Origin: Methanobacteriota archaeon
GTDB lineage: Archaea; Halobacteriota; Methanomicrobia; Methanomicrobiales; Methanoculleaceae
DNA length: 64,000 nt
Assembly (NCBI GenBank): GCA_023393455.1
Contig: JAEWLJ010000013.1
Location: 100,230 to 164,229 of the forward strand
Reading direction: 5' to 3'
This document shows, piece by piece, positions 43,274 to 52,156 of the stretch; positions within the stretch are counted from its first letter, which is position 1; each line of letters begins with the position of its first letter. The translations under genes and the position numbers were made by a program. The notes beneath the pieces were generated by a model. It did no database searches. It had not been told where the DNA came from and saw only the letters and a program-made list of their open reading frames with translations.

Positions 43274-44905
43274 ATGCATGTAGACGAGATTGTGGACGCG
43301 CACGTGCTGGTTGTCGGGAGCGGCGGCGCCGGAGTGCGGGCTGCCATCGAGGCTTCCCGGTACGGCGGCGTGGTCATGGTCTCCAAGACCATCGCCGGCA
43401 AGGGCGGGTGCACGACGATGGCGGAAGGCGGCTTCAACGCCGTGTTGCGCGACAGGGACTCGGTCGACGTTCACCGCGAGGATACGCTGAAGGGCGGGGC
43501 ATACCTGAACGACCCGGCCCTCGTGGACGCGCTGGTCCGCGAAGCGCCGGAGCGGATGGCCAACCTCGTCCGGTGGGGCGCGGTCTTCGACGTCACGGAC
43601 GAGTGCCGGGTCGCGCAGCGGCCGTTCGGCGGGCAGCGGTTCCCCCGGACCTGCTACGCCGGCGATCGGACCGGCCACGAGATGATCATGACCCTCCTCG
43701 ACCGGCTGGACGCGACCGATACGCACCTCTACCAGGAGGTCTCGGTCATCGACCTGGTGAAAGACGAGAACGGCGCGGTAGCCGGTGCGATTGCTCTCGA
43801 CAGAGACGGGGAGATCGTGCTCTTCCGCGCGGACGCGACGGTGCTCGCGACCGGCGGGGGGACGCAGGTCTACGATATATCGACGAACTCCGCCGCCGGG
43901 ACCGGCGACGGGTTCGCTATGGGTTACCGGGCGGGGGCGGAACTGATCGATATGGAGATGGTCCAGTTCCACCCGACCGGGGCGGTCTACCCCTACGACG
44001 CCCGCGGCCGCCTGGTGACGGAGGCCGTCCGGGGCGAGGGCGGTATCCTCGTGAACGCGCGACGGGAGCGGTTCATGAAGCGCTACGACCCCGACCGGAT
44101 GGAACTCTCCACCCGGGACGTGGTGGCGCGGGCGATCGCGACCGAGGTGCTGGAGGGGCGGGGGACGAGCCGGGGCGGGGTCTACCTGGACGTGACCCAC
44201 CTCTCCGCGGAGACGATCGAGAGCCGGCTCCCGGTGATGCTCGAACAGTTCCTCGCGTTCGGCGTCGACATCCGGCGGGAGCCGATGGAGGTCGCCCCCA
44301 CCGCCCACCACATCATGGGCGGCCTCAGGATCACCCCGGAGTGCCGGACGACCCTTCCGGGCCTCTTCGCCTGCGGTGAGGTCGCCGGTGGGGTGCACGG
44401 CGCAAACCGCCTCGGCGGAAACGCTCTCGCGGAGACCCAGGTCTTCGGGAAGCGGGCCGGGGAGTTCGCCGGGAAGGCCCCCACCCGGAGCGGCCGGCTC
44501 GACGAGGGTCCGATCGACGAGAGGCTCCGGATGCTCGAAGGTTTCTTCGAGGGGGCGGCGAATCCTGCGGACGTCCGAAAGGACCTGAAACTCACGATGT
44601 GGGGCCAGGCCGGGATCTTCCGCAGCGCCCCCGACCTCCGGACGGCGCTCGGCCATATCCGGCGGCTGGAGGACCAGCGGCTCTGCGCCGCCTCGACCGC
44701 GAACCTGCTCGAATGCTGCACCGTCCGGAACATGTGCACCACGGCGTCCCTGATCGTCCGGTGTGCCCTTCTCCGGCCGGAGAACCGGGGTGCGCACGTC
44801 CGGCTGGACGCGGAGGTGGCGACCGAACCGGCGAAGTCACCCTTCGGCCACACCTACGTCTCGCTCGCCCGTGAGGGGATCGAGCGGCGGGAGGTGGCGG
44901 CATGA
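43274..44905 (+). CDS. tfrA: Thiol:fumarate reductase subunit A (flavoprotein)
   Basis: Reduces fumarate with coenzyme M and coenzyme B thiols as donors, giving succinate and the heterodisulfide. The 543-residue protein has the FAD motif VVGSGGAGVRAAIEA, the substrate-site motif QFHPTGAVYP, GGLRITPECRTTLPGLFACGE, and the late FAD-binding RLGGNALAE. The soluble TfrAB arrangement rather than membrane succinate dehydrogenase is indicated by the CCG-containing B subunit next to it. ATGA overlap links it to tfrB. Confidence 0.9.
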   Translation: MHVDEIVDAHVLVVGSGGAGVRAAIEASRYGGVVMVSKTIAGKGGCTTMAEGGFNAVLRDRDSVDVHREDTLKGGAYLNDPALVDALVREAPERMANLVRWGAVFDVTDECRVAQRPFGGQRFPRTCYAGDRTGHEMIMTLLDRLDATDTHLYQEVSVIDLVKDENGAVAGAIALDRDGEIVLFRADATVLATGGGTQVYDISTNSAAGTGDGFAMGYRAGAELIDMEMVQFHPTGAVYPYDARGRLVTEAVRGEGGILVNARRERFMKRYDPDRMELSTRDVVARAIATEVLEGRGTSRGGVYLDVTHLSAETIESRLPVMLEQFLAFGVDIRREPMEVAPTAHHIMGGLRITPECRTTLPGLFACGEVAGGVHGANRLGGNALAETQVFGKRAGEFAGKAPTRSGRLDEGPIDERLRMLEGFFEGAANPADVRKDLKLTMWGQAGIFRSAPDLRTALGHIRRLEDQRLCAASTANLLECCTVRNMCTTASLIVRCALLRPENRGAHVRLDAEVATEPAKSPFGHTYVSLAREGIERREVAA

Positions 44906-46365
44906 AGACGATAACGCTCCGGGTCTCGCGGTTCGACCCGGCCATGGATACGGAGCCGCACTTCGAGGAGTACGTCGCCCGGGTCAACGAGGGCGCCCGG
45001 GTGCTCCACGCCCTCCACGCGGTCCGCGACGTCCACGACCCGACGCTCGCCTACCGCTACTGCTGCGGGTCGGGACAGTGCGGGAGCTGCGCCGTCCGGG
45101 TGGATGGGACGCCTGTGCTCGCCTGCATGGAAGAGGCCCGCGACGGGATGACGGTCGAGCCGCTGGAACTCCCGGTCTTGAAGGACCTGATGGTCGACCT
45201 CGAGCCGGTGATCGCGAAGATCGCCCGGATCTGCCCGGCCCCGGACGCAACGCTCCCGAAGCAAGACGAGATCGAGGCGATCAAGCCGCTCCGGGACTGC
45301 ATCGAGTGTTTCTGCTGCGTATCGGCCTGCCCGGCGCTCCAGGTGACGGATTTCGCGGGGCCGACGGTGATCCGGCAGGAGATGCGCCTCGCTCTCGACC
45401 CCCGCGACTCGGGCGACCGAATCACCGATGCTATCGAGAAAGGGCTCTTCTACTGCACGACCTGCAAGCGCTGCACGGAGGTCTGCCCGAAAGAGATCGA
45501 TATCCCGGGGAAGGCGATCGAGAAGCTCCGCGAGATCGCGAACCGCCGCGGGCTGACCCTCCCCCGCCACCAGGAGGTGGCGCGGCTGATCGAGGAGACC
45601 GGCCGGAGCGTTGAATGGACGCAACCGACCTTCCTCGAACAGGTGCCTGAGGTGATCGAGCCCGACGGCCCCGTCCGCGGCGAGGTGGGGTTCTTCGTCG
45701 GGTGCATGTTCAACGGCCGGGTGCCGCAGACGGCGCTCGATGCGATGGAGGTCTTGAAGCGCAACGGGATCCGGGTGATCGTCCCCCACGACCAGGTCTG
45801 CTGCGGGTCGCCGCTGATCCGGACGGGGCAGACGGCGGGTGTCCCCGACCTGAAGCAAAAGAACATCGAGGCCTTCACCCGCCGGGGGATCACGACCGTG
45901 ATGACGATCTGCGCCGGGTGCGGGGCGACGCTGAAGAACGATTACGATACGCCGTTTGCGGTCAAAGACGTCACGGAGGTCCTCACCGGGTACGGGATCG
46001 AGCCTCCGGCGAAGCTCGACGTCCGGGCGACCTACCACGACCCCTGCCACCTCCTCCGCGGCCAGGGGATCAGCGAGCAGCCGCGGACGCTGTTGCGCGA
46101 GGCTGTCCGGGAGTTCGTGGAGATGCCCTCCCAGTGCTGCGGGGCCGGCGGCGGCGTCCGCTCGGGGATACCGGAGGAGGCGAAGGCGCTCGGGGCGAAG
46201 CGCGACGAGGCCGTGAAGGCGACCGGCGCGGACGTGGTGGTGACGGTCTGCCCGTTCTGCGAGTTCCATATCGCCGACTGCACGGACGTGCCCGTCAAGA
46301 ACCTGGTGACGGTGCTGCTCGAAGGTTACAAAAAGAAGGACGCGGAGCGGAAGGGTTCCGCGTAA
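44902..46365 (+). CDS. tfrB: Thiol:fumarate reductase subunit B (Fe-S and HdrB-like)
   Basis: A 487-residue fusion. The N-terminus carries a plant-type [2Fe-2S] site (CCGSGQCGSC), the middle has two [4Fe-4S] sets (CIECFCCVSACP and CTTCKRCTEVCP), and the C-terminal half carries two CCG domains (CCGSPLIRTGQ, CCGAGGGVRSG) like heterodisulfide reductase HdrB. The CCG part oxidises coenzymes M and B, and electrons pass to TfrA. This domain order is characteristic of TfrB. Confidence 0.92.
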   Translation: MKTITLRVSRFDPAMDTEPHFEEYVARVNEGARVLHALHAVRDVHDPTLAYRYCCGSGQCGSCAVRVDGTPVLACMEEARDGMTVEPLELPVLKDLMVDLEPVIAKIARICPAPDATLPKQDEIEAIKPLRDCIECFCCVSACPALQVTDFAGPTVIRQEMRLALDPRDSGDRITDAIEKGLFYCTTCKRCTEVCPKEIDIPGKAIEKLREIANRRGLTLPRHQEVARLIEETGRSVEWTQPTFLEQVPEVIEPDGPVRGEVGFFVGCMFNGRVPQTALDAMEVLKRNGIRVIVPHDQVCCGSPLIRTGQTAGVPDLKQKNIEAFTRRGITTVMTICAGCGATLKNDYDTPFAVKDVTEVLTGYGIEPPAKLDVRATYHDPCHLLRGQGISEQPRTLLREAVREFVEMPSQCCGAGGGVRSGIPEEAKALGAKRDEAVKATGADVVVTVCPFCEFHIADCTDVPVKNLVTVLLEGYKKKDAERKGSA

Positions 46366-46378
46366 ACACCGGGATACT

Positions 46379-46385
46379 CTTTTTA
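46379..46385. terminator. Short T-run between convergent tfrB and ablB
   Basis: CTTTTTA in the 17-base gap between convergent genes could end the tfrAB transcript. The ablB stop codon (TAA on the minus strand) lies within it. Confidence 0.35.
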
Positions 46386-47222
46386 CCCGGCGAGCGTCCG
46401 GTACCAGACGTTCATGCTCTCGAAACCGCCGCAGATGTTGGTGTTGTTCGTGAGCGTCCCGGCCCAGGCATACCCCGCCCGGGCAAACGTGGCGTTGATC
46501 GGGTACGAGAGCGCCCGGGCGATGGTGAAGGCGGTCTTCATCCCGGCCGCCCGCATCTCCTCCTCCATCCGCAAAAGAAGGAGGGACGAGAGGTTCCGGC
46601 CCCGGAAATCCGGGTGCACGGCGAAATCGGTCATCTCGACGTTCTCGTCCTCGCGGTAGATCTCCGCCGAGGATGCCGCGGCAAGCCGGCCTTCTTTGGT
46701 GCGGACGACGAAGTAGCGGTAGTCCCCGGCCATCGTTTCCCGCAGGTAGCCGGGATCGGCGATGGGGAACGGGTAGGTCGCAAAGACCTCGCCGTAGAGC
46801 GCGGCAAGGTCGTCGGCGTCGTCCTCCGCCGCAGGCGCATACTTCCAGCCCGGCGGGAGGGCGGCAGGGCGGCGTTCGTCGGCCTTCTCCCGGACGGCCG
46901 CGAGGACCGCGGCGGTATCGGCCGACTCCTGCCTGCGTTCTGAGTCAAAGAACTTCGCCGCGAAATACCCGTCCTCCCTGCCCCGGAAGAATCCCGGAAC
47001 CCGCGCCTCGACGACGTAGCCCCGGGCGATGAAGAGCGAGAGGACGGAGGCAGGCACTTTTGCGAATATCTTCGTGTAGCACTCTCTCTCTGCGAGCCCA
47101 TCCAGATCGTCCAGGATCCCGGGGAGGTCAGCAGGTGAGAGGTGCATCACGTAGATGCGGTCGCTCACCCGCCCGTGCTGGACGAGGGTGCCGCCGATCG
47201 TCGTGACGGTATCAGGACTCAT
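46383..47222 (-). CDS. ablB: Beta-lysine N6-acetyltransferase
   Basis: Acetylates beta-lysine to Ne-acetyl-beta-lysine, the compatible solute methanogens make under salt stress. The 279-residue protein has the N-terminal domain of the family (DRIYVMHLSPADLP) and a C-terminal GNAT domain with EMTDFAVHPDFRGRNLSSLLL. It overlaps the end of ablA by 11 bases, the usual two-gene unit. Its stop is next to that of convergent tfrB. Confidence 0.92.
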   Translation of the reverse strand: MSPDTVTTIGGTLVQHGRVSDRIYVMHLSPADLPGILDDLDGLAERECYTKIFAKVPASVLSLFIARGYVVEARVPGFFRGREDGYFAAKFFDSERRQESADTAAVLAAVREKADERRPAALPPGWKYAPAAEDDADDLAALYGEVFATYPFPIADPGYLRETMAGDYRYFVVRTKEGRLAAASSAEIYREDENVEMTDFAVHPDFRGRNLSSLLLLRMEEEMRAAGMKTAFTIARALSYPINATFARAGYAWAGTLTNNTNICGGFESMNVWYRTLAG

Positions 47223-48525
47223 TTCTCCGCTCGAACCGCTCGGTGTTCTCCGGGACGAGCGCCGTCGTCGGATCCTCGCCCGAGAGGAGTTTGACGATCC
47301 CGACCGCTTTGGACTCGTCCGCGCCCTCGAGTTTGAGGTACTGCCCGCAGGTTGCGCACTTGCGGTCGCACCAGACCGGCTCGTAGGAGTCGGGCTCGCG
47401 GTAGGTGGTGATCACCCCTTCGAAGTTGCGCAGCACCACCCGGTTTGTTGCCCACGAGATGAGGTACTGGGGCATCACCGGGATCTTCCCGCCACCCCCG
47501 GGAGCGTCGATGACGTAGGTCGGAACGGCAAACCCGCTGGTATGCCCGATGAGGCTCTCGATGATCTCGATCCCCTTGGAGACCGGGGTGCGGAAGTGGG
47601 TGAGCCCCTCGGAGAGGTCGCACTGGTAGAGGTAGTAGGGGCGGACCCGGTTCCGGACGAGTTTCTGTACCAGAGTCTTCATGATCCGCGGGCAGTCGTT
47701 CACCCCCGCCAGGAGGACGGTCTGGTTGCCGAGCGGTATCCCGGCATTGGCAAGCCGTGCAAGCGCTTTCTGCGACGAGGTGGTGATCTCCGCCGGGTGG
47801 TTGAAGTGAGTGTTCACCCAGAGCGGGTGGTGGCGAGCAAGCATCGCGACGAGGTCCTCCGTGACCCGGTAGGGGAGGACGACCGGGACCCGGGTCCCGA
47901 TCCGGACCACCTCGACGTGCTCAATGTCGTCGAGTTCGGTCAGGATCCAGTCGAGGTAGTCGTCGGGGAGCATGAACGGGTCGCCCCCGGAGAGGAGGAC
48001 GTCCCGGATACCAGGGTTCTCCCGGATGTAGTCGAGGCTCTCGATGACCTCGGCCTCTGAGGGGATGGAGTCGACGTCCCCGACCTTCCGCTTCCGGGTG
48101 CAGTGCCGGCAGTACATGGCGCAGACGTTGCTGACCAGGAAGAGCACCCGGTCGGGGTAGCGGTGAGTGATGCAGGGGGCGGGGCTGTCGGCGTCCTCGG
48201 CGAGCGGGTCCGCCAGATCGTCGGGCTCGACCTGCAGCTCCGCCGGCGACGGGAAGCACTGCATGAAGATCGGGTCGTTCCAGAGGTCCTTTGCATCGAT
48301 GAGCGAGAGATAATACGGTGTTATCCGAAGGGGGAACCTGTTCACGGTCTCCTCCAGCGCCTGCCGTTCGTCCTGCTCGAATGATACACCGAGCAGCCTC
48401 TCGAACGTGGAGATATCGGTGACCGCATGCCGTACCTGCCACTTCCAGTCGCGCCAGACGTCAGCGGCGGTACCTGCATCGATCCTCTCTGCTATCTCCT
48501 GCTGGTTGGTTGATAAAATGGTCAT
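47212..48525 (-). CDS. ablA: Lysine 2,3-aminomutase
   Basis: Radical SAM, PLP-dependent enzyme that moves the amino group of lysine from C2 to C3. The 437-residue protein has the cluster motif CAMYCRHCTRKRK, SGGDPFMLPDDYLDWIL, and the PLP-site region SWATNRVVLRNFEG, plus a C-terminal zinc site CDRKCATCG. The ATG at 48525 follows GGAGGAACTGCAA; a longer frame from 48606 is rejected because the TATA box lies within it. AblA is the first gene of the ablAB operon. Confidence 0.94.
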   Translation of the reverse strand: MTILSTNQQEIAERIDAGTAADVWRDWKWQVRHAVTDISTFERLLGVSFEQDERQALEETVNRFPLRITPYYLSLIDAKDLWNDPIFMQCFPSPAELQVEPDDLADPLAEDADSPAPCITHRYPDRVLFLVSNVCAMYCRHCTRKRKVGDVDSIPSEAEVIESLDYIRENPGIRDVLLSGGDPFMLPDDYLDWILTELDDIEHVEVVRIGTRVPVVLPYRVTEDLVAMLARHHPLWVNTHFNHPAEITTSSQKALARLANAGIPLGNQTVLLAGVNDCPRIMKTLVQKLVRNRVRPYYLYQCDLSEGLTHFRTPVSKGIEIIESLIGHTSGFAVPTYVIDAPGGGGKIPVMPQYLISWATNRVVLRNFEGVITTYREPDSYEPVWCDRKCATCGQYLKLEGADESKAVGIVKLLSGEDPTTALVPENTERFERRNES

Positions 48526-48560
48526 TTGCAGTTCCTCCGGGTCACAACTGTACAGCCAAC

Positions 48561-48570
48561 CATATATAAC
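48561..48570 (-). promoter_or_regulatory. TATA box of ablAB
   Basis: GTTATATATG on the minus strand, about 40 bases before the ablA start, leaves a short leader that contains the GGAGG ribosome-binding site. Confidence 0.55.
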
Positions 48571-48659
48571 AGGATCGATCTCCCGTTTACGGGCCCAAAA
48601 AGCCAAACAGAGGCCTAAAAATCAGGATCGTGGGAAGGAGCATCCTGCCCCGGAGAGTG

Positions 48660-49796
48660 TCAGTCCTGTCCCTCTCCCCGTTTCAAGAGCATCATGCTCG
48701 TGAAGATCCCGGAGAAGACGACCTGCATCCCGGCGAGGAAGAGGGCCAGCGCCCAGACGGCGTTTGCAATCTGGAAGAGCGGGCCGAACCCGGTTGAGGC
48801 CCAGTCGCGGAGGATGCCGAGCCCGACGAGGCCGCCGGCGGCCATCAGCAGGACGCCGGCGAGGAGCTCCCACTCGAGGCTGTGGTAACTCATGAGCCGG
48901 GAGATGAACGGGCCCGCCTCGCCGTAGCCCTGGACGGCCGAGTAGACGGCGATGTTGATTCCCGCAAAGAGCGCCTGGAACCCGCCGACGAAGAAGAGGG
49001 CGGCGAGGATGAAGGAGTGGATGAACGAGGTCTCGACGCCGCCCCGCAGGGCGAAGATGACCATCAGGAAGAACCCGAAGACCGTGAAGAGCAGCCCGGG
49101 AACGGTGATGAACGGGATCGGGCGGTAGAGGAGCATGAACCGGACGTGCCGCCAGCCGTCGGTGAAACTCTGCAGTTTCGAGGGGGCGACCCGGGCGGAG
49201 TAGGTGATCGGGACTTCGTCGATCCGGAGATTGGCCTTCGCCGCCTCGATGATCATCTCGCTTGCAAACTCCATCCCCCCGGTCTTGACGTTCATCCGTT
49301 CGAGCGCCTCCCGCCGGAACGCCCGAAACCCGGTGTGTGCATCCGAGATCCGGATGGAAAAGACCCGGTTCAGGAGCCAGGTGAGGAAGGGGTTCCCCAC
49401 GTAGCGGTGGAGGGCGGGCATCGCCCCCGGCCGGATCTCCCCCCGGAGCCGGGAGCCGAGGGCCATGTCGGCCCCGGCATCGAGCAGGGCGAGGAGTTTC
49501 GGGATCTCAAGGAAGTCGTAGGTGTTGTCCGCGTCCCCGATGACGATGTACTCCCCCCGGGCACGCGCGAGCCCCGCGAGGTAGGCGTTCCCGTAGCCCC
49601 GCTTCTCCGGCCGGACGACCGTAGCCCCGAGGTCCCGGGCGATCGCCGCCGTCCGGTCGTCGGAGGAGTCGGCGATGATGATCTCGCCGTCGATCTCGAG
49701 ATCGGCAAAGACCGTCCGGATCTTTCTGATGCACTTGCCGATGGTGGCTTCCTCGTTGAGGGCCGGGAGGACGACGGAGAGGGCGGGGGTATCCAT
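48660..49796 (-). CDS. Family 2 glycosyltransferase with membrane tail (dolichyl-phosphate sugar synthase-like)
   Basis: A 378-residue protein. The GT-A catalytic domain (about residues 1-230) has LSVVLPALNEEATIG, IIADSSDDRT and the D-x-D-like IGDADNTYDF. Four or so membrane helices follow (VPGLLFTVFGFFLMVIFAL onward). This matches archaeal dolichol-phosphate mannose/glucose synthases that make lipid-linked donors for N-glycans or surface polymers. It lies next to the polysaccharide region. Confidence 0.88.
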   Translation of the reverse strand: MDTPALSVVLPALNEEATIGKCIRKIRTVFADLEIDGEIIIADSSDDRTAAIARDLGATVVRPEKRGYGNAYLAGLARARGEYIVIGDADNTYDFLEIPKLLALLDAGADMALGSRLRGEIRPGAMPALHRYVGNPFLTWLLNRVFSIRISDAHTGFRAFRREALERMNVKTGGMEFASEMIIEAAKANLRIDEVPITYSARVAPSKLQSFTDGWRHVRFMLLYRPIPFITVPGLLFTVFGFFLMVIFALRGGVETSFIHSFILAALFFVGGFQALFAGINIAVYSAVQGYGEAGPFISRLMSYHSLEWELLAGVLLMAAGGLVGLGILRDWASTGFGPLFQIANAVWALALFLAGMQVVFSGIFTSMMLLKRGEGQD

Positions 49797-49881
49797 TTTC
49801 TGGAATAGTATCGGGCTTTCGCCGTATAGAGTGTATCGATTGGAGTGTGGGGTTTGGGGGGCCGGCACCTATCAGGATTCT

Positions 49882-50067
49882 ATGTCTGCTGCGGAGAGCA
49901 TACCCGTATCGGCAGAAATCTATAACCAGATCCTGGATCTCAGGCGCCCGGACGAGACGCTCAACGATACGCTCGCGAGATTGGTGGAGAGCGTTAAAAA
50001 ACAACGACCCACTGATGATATCGAAGAAGCCATGGTTCGCAATGAGTTCGTGAAGTTAGACCTGTGA
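49882..50067 (+). CDS. Antitoxin-like small protein
   Basis: A 61-residue protein, MSAAESIPVSAEIYNQILDL onward, of the VapB/RelB-like length, with a predicted ribbon-helix start and an acidic tail (TDDIEEAMVRNEFVKLDL in part). It ends in a GTGA overlap with a RelE/ParE-like toxin frame, the usual order of antitoxin then toxin. Since the toxin is frameshifted, this may be an orphan antitoxin. Confidence 0.68.
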   Translation: MSAAESIPVSAEIYNQILDLRRPDETLNDTLARLVESVKKQRPTDDIEEAMVRNEFVKLDL

Positions 50068-50355
50068 CATTCCGCCTCATGGTGGATAAGCGTGCGCTTG
50101 ATTTTTTAATTTTCTCTCGATGCCAGAGATCAACGGGTTATCAAAGCCAAACCGAGAATCTTACGGGAGAATCCCTATCCCGGTTCGGATGGGGACAAAG
50201 AGAAACTCCACACCAATAAAAAGCGTGAATCGTACCGACTCCATATCGCACGTACGTTCACCGTAATCTACAATATCAATTCGGACGAAAAACTCGTTTA
50301 TATCACCCACATCATGCCCATTGAAAAGGCACATCGAAGATACGGGCGCATTTGA
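50064..50355 (+). pseudogene. RelE/ParE-type toxin with a one-base frameshift
   Basis: From the GTG at 50064 the frame reads MTFRLMVDKRALDFLI, then must skip one base in the TTTT run at 50110-50113 to continue SLDARDQRVIKAKPRIL, ENPYPGSDGDKEKL, RESYRLHIARTFTVIYN, and KLVYITHIMPIEKAHRRYG, with a stop at 50353. The joined product of about 96 residues is a RelE-superfamily mRNA interferase. The unshifted frame ends after about 50 residues. A one-base insertion or a miscalled run explains it. Confidence 0.72.
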
Positions 50356-50456
50356 ACTCCCCGGCGGTAACCGGGACACGAGGTAGAACAGCCCGAGTGT
50401 TGTGTTGAATAAGTCCGGTCACCCGACCACAAACGTAAAGATGACGGGTGCCCAGA

Positions 50457-50637
50457 CCGGACCACCGGCGCTTACCGACGGCCTCAAGTGGGTCGTTGAC
50501 TAGAAAGTAGTATACTTATGGGTCAACGTTCCTTTGTGAACCGGGAACGTGAACTGCAGTTCCCATCCAATTATAGCGCGGAGACCCCGCCTTCAACCGG
50601 GGAGAGGCAGCCCCGTCAGAGAGGAGTTACCGGGTAG
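50457..50637 (+). pseudogene. Promoter and 5' fragment of a DUF234-type ATPase gene (copy of 54093-54200)
   Basis: The segment repeats, with scattered changes, the upstream region and first codons of the ATPase gene at 54153: shared CCGGACCACCGGCGCTTACC, AAAGTAGTATACTTATG and GTGAACTGCAGTTC. The frame from ATG 50518 gives GQRSFVNRERELQF, then diverges and stops at 50637. It is a fragment left by recombination or deletion of a second ATPase gene. Confidence 0.7.
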
Positions 50638-50638
50638 G

Positions 50639-50725
50639 TTCGCTATCGAGCATCTCCTCGACCACCCCCGGGCGACATTCATCGAGGGAAGCATCACCGA
50701 CCTCGATCTGCTCGTGGAGACGTGA
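50639..50725 (+). pseudogene. Fragment of an NAD-dependent sugar epimerase
   Basis: The frame reads FAIEHLLDHPRATFIEG then SITDLDLLVET and stops. This resembles the stretch about 50-75 residues from the N-terminus of NAD-dependent epimerase/dehydratase proteins (N-I-x-H-L-L-D-x-P-R-V-x-F-x-x-G-D-I-T-D). Both the dinucleotide-binding loop and the rest of the enzyme are missing. It directly follows the ATPase fragment. Confidence 0.5.
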
Positions 50726-50785
50726 TGGCCCGGGAGGCCGGAGCGACGGGAGGATCTCCTCCCGGTTCACTCCAGCGCGCAGTCG

Positions 50786-51220
50786 TCACTCCGGGAGGAG
50801 GCGGTCCCGGAGTATCATCCGAACCAGATCCCGGTACCGGTTTACGATCGGAAGGTCGTCCTGAAGCACCCCGTAGACTTCGTCCAGGTTCAGCCGGCAG
50901 TAGAGGTGGACCAGAACATTCCGAAAGCCCGCGAGGTCTGAGAGCCGGACCGCGAGGTCTTCCGGGATCAGCCCCCCGTCACATAAAATCGCGAAACTCT
51001 CCCGGTAGGTCTCGGGCCGCCTGGAGCTGGAGGCCGCGACCAGGTGGTTGGCGATATCGATCGATGCCTGGATGCTGACGAGGAGTGCGTGCAGCACCAT
51101 GTTTCGTTTGTCCCGGTCGGTCCTGAGGTCTTCAAGGGTGATGGATCGGTAGCGTTCCCAGTCCAGAGCTGCCTCGTCCAGTTCCCGGAGGTGACCGAGA
51201 ACCCCTTCGTCCATGATCAT
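50786..51220 (-). CDS. hepT: HepT-type HEPN ribonuclease toxin
   Basis: A 144-residue all-helical HEPN protein with RNVLVHLY, an exact R-x4-H-x-Y motif: the catalytic arginine and histidine and the tyrosine that partner MntA modifies by AMPylation. DUF86/HepT proteins are RNases of type VII toxin-antitoxin systems. It starts two bases after the mntA stop. ATG codons at 51220 and 51214 are both possible. Confidence 0.85.
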   Translation of the reverse strand: MIMDEGVLGHLRELDEAALDWERYRSITLEDLRTDRDKRNMVLHALLVSIQASIDIANHLVAASSSRRPETYRESFAILCDGGLIPEDLAVRLSDLAGFRNVLVHLYCRLNLDEVYGVLQDDLPIVNRYRDLVRMILRDRLLPE

Positions 51221-51222
51221 TC

Positions 51223-51651
51223 TCAGGCCCTCGTGAGCAGAACCCGGTCGAACCAGTCGAGCGTCTCCGCATAGTCGAGATACCGGGAGAGCACGCCTGC
51301 CTCGTACCGGACCCTACGCTCTCTGTCGCGGGAGAACACGAGTCTGCCGCTCTTGATGACCTCGTACTGGAAAGAGACCGGGGCGGTGTTGAGAATCTTC
51401 ACGTCAGCCTCAAAGCGGTAACAAAACCCCCGTTCGAGCTCCCGCTCGACCCGCCGCGCGAACCGCATCGCCTGGTAGGGGGCGGGCTCGCCGGTGACAA
51501 GGATTGCCACGTCCACGTCGCCGAAATCCCCCTGCGAGAACGTTCCGAAGACATACCCCACCTCTATCTCGTCAAACCCGGCGAGGATCATGCGGATGGT
51601 GCGGAGAACCTCTTCTTTCTCTCCGGCTTTTAGCAGGTGGCGGCGTCTCAT
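51223..51651 (-). CDS. mntA: MntA-type nucleotidyltransferase antitoxin
   Basis: A 142-residue minimal nucleotidyltransferase. The motif GTFSQGDFGDVDVAIL fits G-[S/T]-F-x(n)-D-[V/I]-D, the metal-binding signature; a third acidic residue is likely in EADVKIL. It would AMPylate the downstream HepT. The ATG at 51651 overlaps the stop of an upstream, disrupted nucleotidyltransferase (ATGA), so the two were once co-translated. An earlier in-frame ATG at 51678 is inside that gene. Confidence 0.85.
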   Translation of the reverse strand: MRRRHLLKAGEKEEVLRTIRMILAGFDEIEVGYVFGTFSQGDFGDVDVAILVTGEPAPYQAMRFARRVERELERGFCYRFEADVKILNTAPVSFQYEVIKSGRLVFSRDRERRVRYEAGVLSRYLDYAETLDWFDRVLLTRA

Positions 51652-52156
51652 AGCATTGTATCTCTTCCCGCATCGCATATCATTCTTTCCAGCTTATTTG
51701 CCGGGGCATACCGGACACTCCTGAGGATGTACGGCGCGAGAGCCGGCTTGACGGTATCGCGGTCGACGAGGTCGACTCTCTTCCTGAAGAGCTCTTCAAG
51801 GAAGAACTTGAAATCCATATACGCATCAAACGAGCGTCCTCCCTCCTCGAACTCGATGAGGATATCGAGATCACTCTCTTCGCGCTCTGTTCGAAACCCA
51901 TCGGGTTTCTCAAACTCCGCTCTTTCAGGACGTCGTTCTCCGGAGCGTCGTTCCTATCGGGACATCGCACCCTTCAGCCAGTCGCGTTCCAGAGCGTCGT
52001 TTCCCCCCGGACGAAAGAGCCAAAGAGCCCGATCCGCCGGATGCCGAGGCTCCTGATCCGCTCCCAATGCTCCGCCAGCGTTCCGAGGATGCTCTCAGCC
52101 GTAAGACTCGCACCTGGCGGTGCTCGCGCTCCGGTCCTCGCACCTTTGGTGCTCAT
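51648..52156 (-). pseudogene. Nucleotidyltransferase (MNT) gene split by a hairpin-rich insertion
   Basis: On the minus strand the N-terminal part reads SLTAESILGTL, HWERIRSLGIRRIGLFGSF-VRGE and ends at about 52010. The rest resumes at 51899: TEREESDLDILIEFEEGG, then FDAYMDFKFFLEELF and VDLVDRDTVKPALAPYI, stopping at 51648. Removing 51900-52009 restores a typical MNT protein with G-S-F and D-L-D motifs. The 110-base insert is not a multiple of three and brings stops. The true start is obscured by a second copy of the element at 52106-52238. Confidence 0.72.
51900..52009. repeat. Hairpin-rich repeat element, copy B (insertion in MNT gene)
   Basis: It contains a perfect 7-bp hairpin with triloop, GAAACCC-ATC-GGGTTTC (51902-51918), followed by TCAAACTCCGCTC and GCGTCGTTCCTATCGGGACATCGC. 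The second part matches copy A (TCGAACTCCGCTC, GCGTCGTTCCTACCGGACCATCGC). It interrupts the MNT gene exactly between the G-S-F and D-L-D motifs. Confidence 0.65.

Noticed and set aside
50100..50114. T-TTT-TTA heptamer in the toxin gene as a programmed -1 frameshift site
   Set aside because: The heptamer is in the right register for a -1 shift, but a -1 shift leads to the wrong frame. The intact toxin frame needs a +1 shift, so a one-base insertion in the T-run is the simpler explanation.
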